Of a DNA stretch of 7,900 nt, positions 1 through 6,316 are shown one piece after another; the first letter of the stretch is position 1; each line of letters opens with the position of its first letter. The position numbers were made by a program, and so were the translations under genes. Source of the stretch: Clostridia bacterium (GTDB taxonomy: Bacteria > Bacillota_E > RBS10-35 > JAJYVN01); assembly GCA_027335515.1 (NCBI GenBank), contig DAHWHT010000033.1:1-7900 (forward strand). The letters are read 5' to 3'. Below the pieces are notes generated by a model. The model did not search any database and was not told the DNA's origin. It saw only the letters and a list, made by a program, of their open reading frames with translations.

Positions 1-39
1 TTGGACCGGGCAGGTCTGAACGGACCGGATCAGCGCCAT
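1..39 (-). CDS. Possible start of a downstream gene, cut by the left edge
   Basis: Reading leftwards from an ATG at 39-37, 13 codons stay open to the edge (MALIRSVQTCPVQ). The start overlaps the last codons and stop of the preceding gene (stop at 32-30), as expected for a further member of the same minus-strand operon. No strong Shine-Dalgarno sequence precedes it and the fragment is far too short to identify. If real, it would be the natural place to look for the SWIM zinc-finger domain that is missing from its upstream neighbour. The open frame could also be chance. Confidence 0.25.
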   Translation of the reverse strand, partial: MALIRSVQTCPVQ

Positions 40-401
40 CGCCAGCCGGCCCGCCGCGGGGTCCGGCCGCGGACGGCGTCTTCGAAACCCGGCAGGGCGA
101 TGGCCCGGGGTTGAACCACGGCGGGCGCCTGCGGCTGCGGCGACGGCGGCCCGGGCGGCAGTGGGTCGGGCGCGGCTGCCAACGCCGCCAGGCACGCGCG
201 GGCCCGGTGCCGCACCGCCGCATAGAGCGCATCGAGGGCGGGCCGCAGCGGTTGGGAACCGTCCCACCAAGCCGGGTCGGCCAGTCGGGCCAGGGCGCCG
301 CCGTCGTCCCCGGCAGGGGGTGGCACGCTGGGCGGGGCCTCGCCCCAGAACCGGCCCAACGACTCCCCCGCGTCCCCCACCGCATCCGGCGGCCCGCTCA
401 C
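30..401 (-). CDS. Small protein resembling the C-terminal part of SWIM zinc-finger proteins
   Basis: This 123-residue product starts at a GTG whose last two bases form part of the TGA of the SNF2 gene (GTGA overlap), so the two are almost certainly translationally coupled. A GA-rich Shine-Dalgarno stretch (GAGGGGGAGG, 415-406) lies a few bases upstream. Residues 13-21 read ESLGRFWGE. They are followed by a Pro-rich stretch, an ALARLADPAWW segment and a helix LDALYAAVRHRAR. From memory of the family, this order (FW motif, Pro-rich linker, small helix, aromatic pair, terminal LYxAV helix) matches the C-terminal third of the SWIM zinc-finger proteins normally encoded beside this class of SNF2 helicase. 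The CxC...CxH SWIM zinc motif and the conserved N-terminal region are absent. It may be a split-gene product, a remnant, or a stand-alone partner of the helicase. The C-terminus (about residues 76-123) is Pro/Ala/Arg-rich and probably disordered. Confidence 0.65.
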   Translation of the reverse strand: MSGPPDAVGDAGESLGRFWGEAPPSVPPPAGDDGGALARLADPAWWDGSQPLRPALDALYAAVRHRARACLAALAAAPDPLPPGPPSPQPQAPAVVQPRAIALPGFEDAVRGRTPRRAGWRWR

Positions 402-3400
402 GCGCCCTCCCCCTCGTCCTGGCGCAGCACCAGCAGATCCGTCAGTTCCGCGGTATCCAACTCCGTCAACCAGGCCTCCGCCGCACCACCCACCACCTGC
501 GCCGCCACCGCGGCCTTGTCGCGCAGGATGCGGTCCACACGCGCCTCCACCGTACCCGGCACGATCAGGGTGTGCACCTGCACCGTACCGGTCTGGCCGA
601 TGCGGTGGGCCCGATCCGTCGCCTGCTGCTCAACGGCCGGGTTCCACCAGCGGTCATAATGGAAGACGTGGCGAGCGGCCGTGAGGTTGAGCCCGCTTCC
701 CCCCGCCTTGAGCGACAGCACCAGCACCCCGGCCCCCTCGTTCTCCTGGAAGGCGCGCACCGCGGCCGTCCGAGCCTGGGCGTCCATGGCCCCGTCCAGC
801 AGCCATATCGGACAGCCGAGGCGCTGCTGCAGGTGTGGGGCGAGCCGCCGGGCCCAGGCGGCAAACTGCGTGAATACCAGAGCGCGCTCCCCGGTCGCCC
901 CCACCTCGTCCAGGAGTTCCTCCAGCCGCCGCAGCTTGCCGGAACGTCCCGCCAGCCGGTCGTCGTGCGCCCCGCCAAAGAGCGCGGGGTGGTTGCAGAC
1001 CTGCTTGAGACGCAGCAGGGTCGTCAGAACGGCCGCCCGCCGCTCCATGCCCTGGCTGCGCTCGATCCGCCCAAGGGCCTCACGCGTGACCGCCTCATAC
1101 AGCGCCGCCTGCTCCGCCGTCAGCGGACACCGCTGGCGGGTGGCGATCACCGGGGGCAGATCGGCCGCCACCTGGGGATCCGACTTGGTGCGCCGCAGCA
1201 GGAAGGGTTCGAGCACCTGCCGCAGGCCGGCCGCCGCCGCGCCATCCCCGCGCCCGATCGGCCCGGCGTAGGCGCGGGTGAAGCTGCGGGCCCCGCCCAG
1301 ATAGCCGGGCAGGGCGAAAGCGAAGATCGCCCACAGATCCACCAGCCGGTTCTCGACCGCGGTACCGGTCAGGGCAAGACGCCAGCCGGCCGTCAGACCA
1401 CGCGCCGCCCGCGCCTGCATGGCCTGGGGATTTTTGATGTTCTGGGCCTCATCCAGCACAACCCCGTCCCACGTCAGCGCGGCCAGGGCCTCCCGATCCC
1501 GCACCAAGAGCGCGTACGAGGTGAGGACCACGTCCGCCAGCGTCACCAGTTGGCGCAGCCCCTCGGCGCGCGGCCGACGGGTCCCCTGGTGGACGTGCAC
1601 CGACAGCCCGGGAGCAAAGCGCGCCAACTCGGACTGCCAGTTGCCGACCACGGAGGTCGGGCAGACCAACAGGGTTGGAGGCCGGCCGCCGACCAGGCGG
1701 CGCCGCACCAGCAGCGCGATCACCTGCACCGTCTTGCCCAGGCCCATGTCGTCCGCCAGGCAGCCCCCCAGACCGAGCTCGGCGAGGTGCGCAAGCCAGC
1801 CCAGGCCCTGCCGCTGATAGGGCCGGAGGCTGCCGCGGAACCCCTCCGGTTCCGCTTCCGATGTCGGTCGGCGGGAACCCAGACGCTCAAGCCACTCCGC
1901 CACCCGCCCCTTTGCGTCCAGCTCGACCGGATCGGCCGCGCCCGGGGCAGAGGGCGCCGGGACCGCCGCCTCCACGGCCAGGCGCAACCCGGCCGCGGCG
2001 GGAACACGGCCCTGAACCCCAGACTCCTCCCAACGGGCCGCCAAGCGGCGCACCACGTCGGGATCCAGCCGGGCCCAACCGGAACGCAGCCGCACCAGCG
2101 ATTGCCGGTTGCGCACCAGGGCCTCGAAGGCCTCGGGCGACAGCGTCTCGCCGTCGATCACCGCCTCCCAACGGAAGCTGGCCAGGTCCGCGCCGGCCGT
2201 GCCGCCTTCCTCCCGCCTCGCACCGGCCGCCGCCGGAACATCCTGCAGACGGAGCCGGGCCGTCGGCCGGCTGGGCCCCGCCGTCCACCAGGACGGCGCC
2301 AGCACGGAAATCCCATAGGTCTCAAGCTCCGCCTGGCGCTGATCCAACAGCGCCACCACCTCGCGCCAGGGCGGCTCCAGACGGCTTCGCCAGGCGGGTC
2401 CCGCGGCCGGAGCGAGGCAGGGAAAGGCAACCGCGGCATCCCGCAACAACCGCTGGGCGGCGGTCCGCAACCCCGCCGCGGACCCCGCAGCCAGTGCCGC
2501 CCCACGCACGGTGTCCGGGCTGGCCTCACCCCCCTGCCGCTGCACGGCGATCTCCAGCGGCCACCGCGGGCCATCCTCCGGATCCGGGCCGTCCTGCGGT
2601 TGGCCAAGCAGCAGCAGGACCCGCACCACCGCGGCGTCTGGGGTGCGGGCCGCCGCCGTCCACGCGGACACCAGGGGAGCGAGGCGGTCGGCCCCGACCA
2701 GCGGCATCGGCGCGGCCTGCAACAGGGCCAACAGCCAGCGGTCGTCCCGCCGGTCAGCCCGCAATGACCGTCCCAGGCGAGCCCGCTCCGCCCCCAGCAA
2801 CGCCCGCACGCCGAGGTCCACCACGCGCTCGAGGAGCGTCGCCACCAGGACCTCCGCCGGCAGCTGCGGCGCCGCCTGGCGGCACACGGTGGGCATCGCC
2901 GCGGCCAGCGCGGCGGCCGCCTCCCGAGCCTGGACGTCCAGGGCCGGCAACCACACAGCGACCGCCGGCCCACCGCGCGCACCTCCGCCCAGACCGGGAA
3001 CGAAGCCCCCGCCGGCGCAGGCGGCCAGACCGAGGCGGGCGACCGCGCGCCAGAACACGGCATCTGGCCCCAGGGCCACGTCCGCCGGCAGGCCGCCGAA
3101 GGGACCGTCGCCGCCGACCGCGTCGGAATCCACCGGAGCGCACAGCAGCCGCAGCATGCCCTCCGACAGGAGGGGCAACGCCGGGATCCGGAACGGCGCC
3201 AGGGTGAACCGCCCCTGGCTCGGCCCCCCCAGCCAGGCCGACGGCACCGGCCGCAGCCGGCCCGGCATCGACCCGAGCGGGCGCACGGGCAGCCGCAGGC
3301 CGATGCGCACCGGCGACCCCGCCGCACGCCGCCCGAGGCGCAGCAGCGCGGCCAGCGCCGAGGCCGCGGCGGCGTGGGGGTGCAGCGGCACGCGCGCCGC

Positions 3401-3553
3401 CTGTTCAGGCGCCTGCGGCGCCGGCACACGGGGCGTCTGCTCCGCCCAGGCGTGCAGGGTCCGGCCGTCCCACACAAGGTGCAACACCGCCTGGTGGTGG
3501 CGGCGCGAAGGTACGGTGCGGGGCGCGGAAAGCAGCGGCGGACGCAGTGTCAT
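398..3553 (-). CDS. SNF2-family DNA-dependent ATPase/helicase
   Basis: This is a 1,051-residue Swi2/Snf2 ATPase, a typical length for bacterial members with a long N-terminal accessory region. Residues 1-550 lack a nucleotide-binding motif. Around 457-510 they contain the FRWEAVIDGETLS and LVRLRSGW pattern of the bacterial SNF2-associated N-terminal domain. The ATPase core is complete: Walker A DDMGLGKT at 601-608, DEAQ box at 701-704, motif III LTGTAVENR soon after, the second RecA lobe with ALVFTQF and SLKAGGSGLNL, and motif VI DRAHRIGQ at 980-987. Such enzymes translocate on duplex DNA and remodel protein-DNA complexes in the cytoplasm; the specific role here is unknown. The small downstream gene overlaps its stop codon. 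The ATG at 3553 is chosen because good coding sequence begins there; a GTG at 3571, six codons upstream, has a slightly better purine-rich region (GGAAGGCGGGCGG) before it and is a real alternative. No frameshift or motif loss is visible. Confidence 0.96.
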   Translation of the reverse strand: MTLRPPLLSAPRTVPSRRHHQAVLHLVWDGRTLHAWAEQTPRVPAPQAPEQAARVPLHPHAAAASALAALLRLGRRAAGSPVRIGLRLPVRPLGSMPGRLRPVPSAWLGGPSQGRFTLAPFRIPALPLLSEGMLRLLCAPVDSDAVGGDGPFGGLPADVALGPDAVFWRAVARLGLAACAGGGFVPGLGGGARGGPAVAVWLPALDVQAREAAAALAAAMPTVCRQAAPQLPAEVLVATLLERVVDLGVRALLGAERARLGRSLRADRRDDRWLLALLQAAPMPLVGADRLAPLVSAWTAAARTPDAAVVRVLLLLGQPQDGPDPEDGPRWPLEIAVQRQGGEASPDTVRGAALAAGSAAGLRTAAQRLLRDAAVAFPCLAPAAGPAWRSRLEPPWREVVALLDQRQAELETYGISVLAPSWWTAGPSRPTARLRLQDVPAAAGARREEGGTAGADLASFRWEAVIDGETLSPEAFEALVRNRQSLVRLRSGWARLDPDVVRRLAARWEESGVQGRVPAAAGLRLAVEAAVPAPSAPGAADPVELDAKGRVAEWLERLGSRRPTSEAEPEGFRGSLRPYQRQGLGWLAHLAELGLGGCLADDMGLGKTVQVIALLVRRRLVGGRPPTLLVCPTSVVGNWQSELARFAPGLSVHVHQGTRRPRAEGLRQLVTLADVVLTSYALLVRDREALAALTWDGVVLDEAQNIKNPQAMQARAARGLTAGWRLALTGTAVENRLVDLWAIFAFALPGYLGGARSFTRAYAGPIGRGDGAAAAGLRQVLEPFLLRRTKSDPQVAADLPPVIATRQRCPLTAEQAALYEAVTREALGRIERSQGMERRAAVLTTLLRLKQVCNHPALFGGAHDDRLAGRSGKLRRLEELLDEVGATGERALVFTQFAAWARRLAPHLQQRLGCPIWLLDGAMDAQARTAAVRAFQENEGAGVLVLSLKAGGSGLNLTAARHVFHYDRWWNPAVEQQATDRAHRIGQTGTVQVHTLIVPGTVEARVDRILRDKAAVAAQVVGGAAEAWLTELDTAELTDLLVLRQDEGEGA

Positions 3554-3618
3554 GCGCGTCCGATTCGACACCCCGCACCGCCCGCCTTCCCGGCCAGGGG
3601 AACGCGCGCAAGGCGGCG

Positions 3619-3626
3619 AAAGGGTG
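3619..3626 (+). promoter_or_regulatory. Ribosome binding site for the sigma factor
   Basis: The purine stretch AAAGGGTG ends 5 bp before the ATG at 3632. It helps reject the much longer upstream extension of the same frame, which merely overlies the antisense helicase gene. No convincing -10/-35 element is visible in the short GC-rich gap between the divergent starts. Confidence 0.5.
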
Positions 3627-3631
3627 CCGCG

Positions 3632-4348
3632 ATGGACACGCCTGCGGGTTCCCACGCACCGCACGACGCAACCGGGGAACAACGCGACCTGATGGGCGCA
3701 CGCCAAGGCGACCAGGACGCCGTCGTCCGGCTCCTGGTGCGTTACCGGCCGCTGCTGCGCGGGGTGTCGCGCCGCTACTTCCTGCCGGCCGGCGACGCCG
3801 ACGACCTGCTGCAGGAGGCCACGCTCGGTTTCATCAAGGCGGTGCGCGACTACCAACCCGAACTCGGCGTGCCCTTCCGCCCGTTTGCCGAGTTGTGCGC
3901 AACCCGCCAGGTCATCTCGGCCGTCAAGGCGGCCACCCGCCAAAAACACGCCGTGCTCAATACGGCGGTGTCCCTCAACCGGCCGCGGCACGACGAGGGG
4001 GACGGGGAAACCCTGGTCGACATCGTCACCGACTCCGCCGCCACCCCGGAAGACACCCTGGTTCGGCGCGAAGAGGCGGCGGCCGTGGCGGCGGCCATCC
4101 GCGAGATCCTCTCGCCCTACGAACGGGATGTGGTGCGCCACTACCTCCAGGGCCGGTCGTTCGCCGAGATCGCCGCTGCCTGCGGCACCCACCCCAAATC
4201 CGTCGACAACGCCCTGTGGCGGGTCAAACACAAGCTCCGCCGCTATTTCCTGCAGTTGGACACCGACGACCAGGCGCAAGCCGCGGGACCCCATCGCGTC
4301 CCGTTTCCGGCGTACGGGATCCGCGCCGACCGCCCGGCCGACGCCTGA
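3632..4348 (+). CDS. sigH: Sigma-H-like RNA polymerase sigma factor (sigma-70 family)
   Basis: This 238-residue product closely follows Bacillus subtilis SigH (about 218 aa). Region 2 runs from about residue 28 to 105 and includes the core-binding DDLLQEATLGF (57-67) and the -10 recognition part FRPFAELCATRQVISAVKAATRQKH (82-106; key blocks FAELC, TRQ, ATRQKH). A linker with LVDIV follows. Region 4 (about 145-207) ends in the helix-turn-helix RSFAEIAAACGTHPKSVDNAL with the signature KS.DNAL.RVK.KL. In Bacillus, SigH drives early sporulation and stationary-phase or competence genes; that role is family knowledge and unproven here. The usual sigH locus (next to rpmG-secE-nusG) is absent: this copy lies between a divergent helicase gene and a redox cluster, so it may be a second paralogue with its own regulon. 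A basic/polar tail of about 30 residues extends past region 4. No anti-sigma gene is adjacent. The gene symbol denotes the family and is not a claim of orthology. Confidence 0.9.
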   Translation: MDTPAGSHAPHDATGEQRDLMGARQGDQDAVVRLLVRYRPLLRGVSRRYFLPAGDADDLLQEATLGFIKAVRDYQPELGVPFRPFAELCATRQVISAVKAATRQKHAVLNTAVSLNRPRHDEGDGETLVDIVTDSAATPEDTLVRREEAAAVAAAIREILSPYERDVVRHYLQGRSFAEIAAACGTHPKSVDNALWRVKHKLRRYFLQLDTDDQAQAAGPHRVPFPAYGIRADRPADA

Positions 4349-4594
4349 AGCGATGGCGGCGGCCCCCCCGGCACCCGTTTTCTTAGACACCGCTCAGACG
4401 ACCTTCATCATCGCTTCACAGCGGATGCCGATACTCATACCGCAGGGCGGCCGGCGCCCCAGGCGTTGCAGACCGCACGGGCCACCCCCATAGCGGACCC
4501 GGAGGGCCCGAAACGCAGTGGTTGGTTACGTGCTGTATCCACATGCTTCCATTCGGCATCCGCCCCGAACCCCCGCACACTGGAGGACGCTGCC
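4349..4594. other. Leader region between sigma factor and redox cluster
   Basis: These 246 bp hold no gene I can support. A short T-run (CGTTTTCTT, near 4377) follows a GC-rich stretch after the sigma-factor stop, but I could not fold a convincing stem before it. No riboswitch consensus (FMN, cobalamin, SAM) and no clear SigH-type -10 (GAAT) were recognisable. The promoter of the four-gene cluster probably lies here. Confidence 0.4.
4581..4587 (+). promoter_or_regulatory. Strong ribosome binding site fixing a GTG start
   Basis: TGGAGGA lies 7 bp before the GTG at 4595. It selects this start over an in-frame ATG 43 codons upstream, whose extra N-terminus is not protein-like. It marks the beginning of the four-gene redox cluster. 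Confidence 0.75.
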
Positions 4595-4990
4595 GTGGCA
4601 AAGTTGCAGATCCGTCAAGGCGTCATCGCCGCCGTGGCGGCCGCGATCGTCGGCGGTGGCGCGTGGGCCCTGGCCGCCGCACCCGGCATGCCGGCCGCCG
4701 CGCCCGCCCCATCCGCGAGCGGGTCCCAGATCCAGGCGGCGGAGACCGCCGTGCTCAACGGCGCCAACGCCCAGGGCAGCCAGGAGATTCAGGCCCTCCA
4801 GTCGGCGAAGCACGCGCTGACCACCCTGCAGACCCAGTTGCAGGCCCAGACGCGTGCCGCCGCCGCCTACCGGGCCGCGGCCCTGCAGGCGACCCAGCGC
4901 GCGCAGCAGCTTGCCGCCCAACTCCAGGCGGCACAAACGCCGCGCTACCGGGGGGATGACGGTGGCTACCGCCGCAGTGGCGACCACTGA
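4595..4990 (+). CDS. Small membrane-anchored Ala/Gln-rich coiled-coil protein
   Basis: I do not recognise a family for this 131-residue product. It starts with two Lys/Arg-containing turns (MAKLQIRQ), then a hydrophobic helix at about 9-29 that can act as signal peptide or anchor; an AAAP-type stretch at 27-37 offers possible cleavage sites. A Pro/Ala/Ser linker (30-44) leads into a long Ala/Gln-rich helix (45-115) with Leu/Ile spaced like a coiled coil (IQALQ, LTTLQTQLQAQ, QQLAAQLQAAQ). The tail RYRGDDGGYRRSGDH is charged and Gly-rich. It contains no Cys, no CxxCH haem site and no SGAT-type flavin site. It is the first gene of a cluster with another small anchored protein, an ApbE flavin transferase and a b-haem membrane protein, so an extracytoplasmic structural or tethering role in that redox complex is the simplest inference. 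Its end overlaps the next gene by 35 bp. Confidence 0.8.
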   Translation: MAKLQIRQGVIAAVAAAIVGGGAWALAAAPGMPAAAPAPSASGSQIQAAETAVLNGANAQGSQEIQALQSAKHALTTLQTQLQAQTRAAAAYRAAALQATQRAQQLAAQLQAAQTPRYRGDDGGYRRSGDH

Positions 4991-5378
4991 ACGCAAACGC
5001 CCGCCCTGGCGCCCCAGCCGGGGTCAGGCGGTTCTCACCCTGACCGCCCTCTCGGCCCTCGGTACCCTGCTGGCGGCCCGCGTCAGTGCCGTCCACCTGC
5101 CCCCTGTGTCCGGCGGCGCGACCGCATCGGCGACGACGGCCCAGCCCGTCCAGGCGGCCGCCCCCGGGTCCAAGACCTCGGCGGCCCAGCTTGCCGCGGC
5201 CGAGAGCACGCGCGCCGCCCAAATTGCCGCCATCGGTCGTTTGAGCGCCAGCCTCCAGGCGGCCGCGCAATCCGGCGGGTCCACCGCGCCGTCCTCGGGA
5301 GCGGCGGCCCAGCAGATCCAGTTACCGCCGCTTCCGGCCCTGCCCCCCGTGACGGTGTCCCGGGCGAGCGGCGGTTAG
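4956..5378 (+). CDS. Small single-pass membrane protein with Ala/Ser/Pro-rich exterior tail
   Basis: This 140-residue product belongs to no family I recognise. A basic N-terminus (ERKRPPWRPSR, 12-22) precedes one hydrophobic helix (about 24-46), which predicts the N-terminus inside and the C-terminus outside. Directly outside the helix is SGGATAS (52-58). Then come Ala/Gln-rich helical stretches (75-105), a Ser/Gly linker, and a Pro-rich end, LPPLPALPPVTVSRASGG. GGAT partly resembles the [ST]GAT sequence at which ApbE attaches FMN, but the canonical upstream Asp and the S/T two residues before Ala-Thr are not in register; the resemblance is weak. The start lies inside the preceding gene. ATG 4956 follows a G-run; in-frame GTGs at 4962 and 4977 are alternatives that would shorten it by 2 or 7 residues. 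The ApbE gene begins 2 bp after its stop, implying co-translation and a functional link. Confidence 0.75.
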   Translation: MTVATAAVATTERKRPPWRPSRGQAVLTLTALSALGTLLAARVSAVHLPPVSGGATASATTAQPVQAAAPGSKTSAAQLAAAESTRAAQIAAIGRLSASLQAAAQSGGSTAPSSGAAAQQIQLPPLPALPPVTVSRASGG

Positions 5379-5380
5379 CG

Positions 5381-6316
5381 GTGCGGCACCACTGCTTCCG
5401 CGCCATGGCCAGCCCCATCTCCCTGCGCGCGCCGGCCACGGCCGCGGAGATGGCCGAAGCGGCACGCCGAGCCGCGGAGGTCTTCACGCAAGTCGAGGCG
5501 GCGGCGAGCCGCTTTCGCGCCTCCAGCCCCTGGATGCGCATGGTTCATGCGCCCGGCGTCTGGCAGACGGTTCCAAGCCTGCTGGCCGAACTCGCGGCGG
5601 CAGCCGACACCTGGCGGCGGGCGACCGGGGGCCTGTTCGACCCGCGCATCCTGCCCCAGCTCGTGCGCGCCGGCTACACGGGCGCCCCACTGCCGACGCG
5701 GCTTGCCGCCGACGGTCCACCCGACCCCTGGTGGGAGTCGGAGCCCCTCCCGCAGCCGGACCTCTGCCGCATGCGCCTTTGCTGGCCGGCCGACCTCGGC
5801 GGCATCGGCAAGGGGTTCGCCTGCGACCGCGCGGCCGACGCCATCCAACCACTGCTTGCCAACTTCGCCCTCGACGCCGGCGGGGACATCGCCCTGCGCG
5901 GCCGGGGAACGGGTCGGTCGGGACGCTGGCCCACCGGCATCGGGGACCCACGGACCACCGACGCCCTCCTGGCCTGCTTCGACGCGGCCGCACCCTGCGG
6001 CGTCGCCACGTCGGCGGCGCGACGCCGCGGGCCGGACGGCGCCCCGGGCGAGTTTCACCTCATCGACCCGCGCAACGGAAAGCCCGTGGATTCGGACCTC
6101 GCGGCCGTAACCGTCGTCAGCGACCGCGTGGTCACCGCGGAGGTGACGGCCAAGACGCTGCTGATTGCCGGCCCCCGCGCGCTGGCCGCCACCGAAGACT
6201 GGCCGCACCCCGTGTGGTGGGTGAAGGTGGACGGCGAACTCGCCGGCAACCGTGCGGCGCGCGCCGCGGTACAGGTCGCCGCGCACGACCCACACCGGGA
6301 GGAACGGGCGCCATGA
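5381..6316 (+). CDS. apbE: ApbE-family FAD:protein FMN transferase
   Basis: The family uses FAD and Mg2+ to attach FMN covalently to a Thr/Ser of a target protein, releasing AMP. All main blocks of the family are visible in this 311-residue protein: FRAMASP at 6-12 (family MG[ST]P), TGGLFDP at 82-88, LGGIGKGFACDRAAD at 139-153, LDAGGDI at 164-170, VATSA at 208-212 and HLIDP.NGKP at 226-235. The metal-site segment VTAEVTAKTLL (251-261) has Glu where many members have Asp. The length is normal. The GTG at 5381 is preferred over ATG 5405 because the latter removes residues of the conserved N-terminal block. There is no signal peptide or lipobox, unlike many periplasmic ApbE proteins. The gene is coupled upstream (2-bp gap) and overlaps the next gene by ATGA. 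A dedicated role in flavinylating a partner of the downstream haem protein is inferred. Confidence 0.93.
   Translation: MRHHCFRAMASPISLRAPATAAEMAEAARRAAEVFTQVEAAASRFRASSPWMRMVHAPGVWQTVPSLLAELAAAADTWRRATGGLFDPRILPQLVRAGYTGAPLPTRLAADGPPDPWWESEPLPQPDLCRMRLCWPADLGGIGKGFACDRAADAIQPLLANFALDAGGDIALRGRGTGRSGRWPTGIGDPRTTDALLACFDAAAPCGVATSAARRRGPDGAPGEFHLIDPRNGKPVDSDLAAVTVVSDRVVTAEVTAKTLLIAGPRALAATEDWPHPVWWVKVDGELAGNRAARAAVQVAAHDPHREERAP
6297..6304 (+). promoter_or_regulatory. Ribosome binding site for the haem membrane protein
   Basis: GGGAGGAA lies 8 bp before the ATG at 6313, inside the end of the ApbE gene. It confirms the ATG that forms the ATGA overlap and suggests efficient independent initiation as well as coupling. 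Confidence 0.7.

Noticed and set aside
161..2767. Very long plus-strand open frame (868 codons) opposite the helicase gene
   Set aside because: It lies antisense to a complete SNF2 protein with all motifs, encodes an Arg/Pro/Gly-rich sequence without any family pattern, and is what high GC at third positions of the minus-strand gene produces.
1675..3207. Second long plus-strand frame rich in Pro/Arg over the helicase N-terminal half
   Set aside because: Low-complexity shadow of the minus-strand gene; no plausible domain.
3374..3631. Upstream extension of the sigma-factor frame
   Set aside because: It overlies the start of the helicase gene and lacks sigma-factor similarity; ATG 3632 has a ribosome site.
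4370..4385. Intrinsic terminator after the sigma-factor gene (TTTT run near 4377)
   Set aside because: The preceding G/C runs do not fold into a convincing stem.
3554..4390. Upstream extension of the helicase frame to 4390
   Set aside because: It runs antisense through the sigma-factor gene, whose protein is clearly real; helicase-like sequence starts near 3553.
4349..4594. FMN or other riboswitch before the flavin-related cluster
   Set aside because: Searched by eye for conserved core blocks; none was found.
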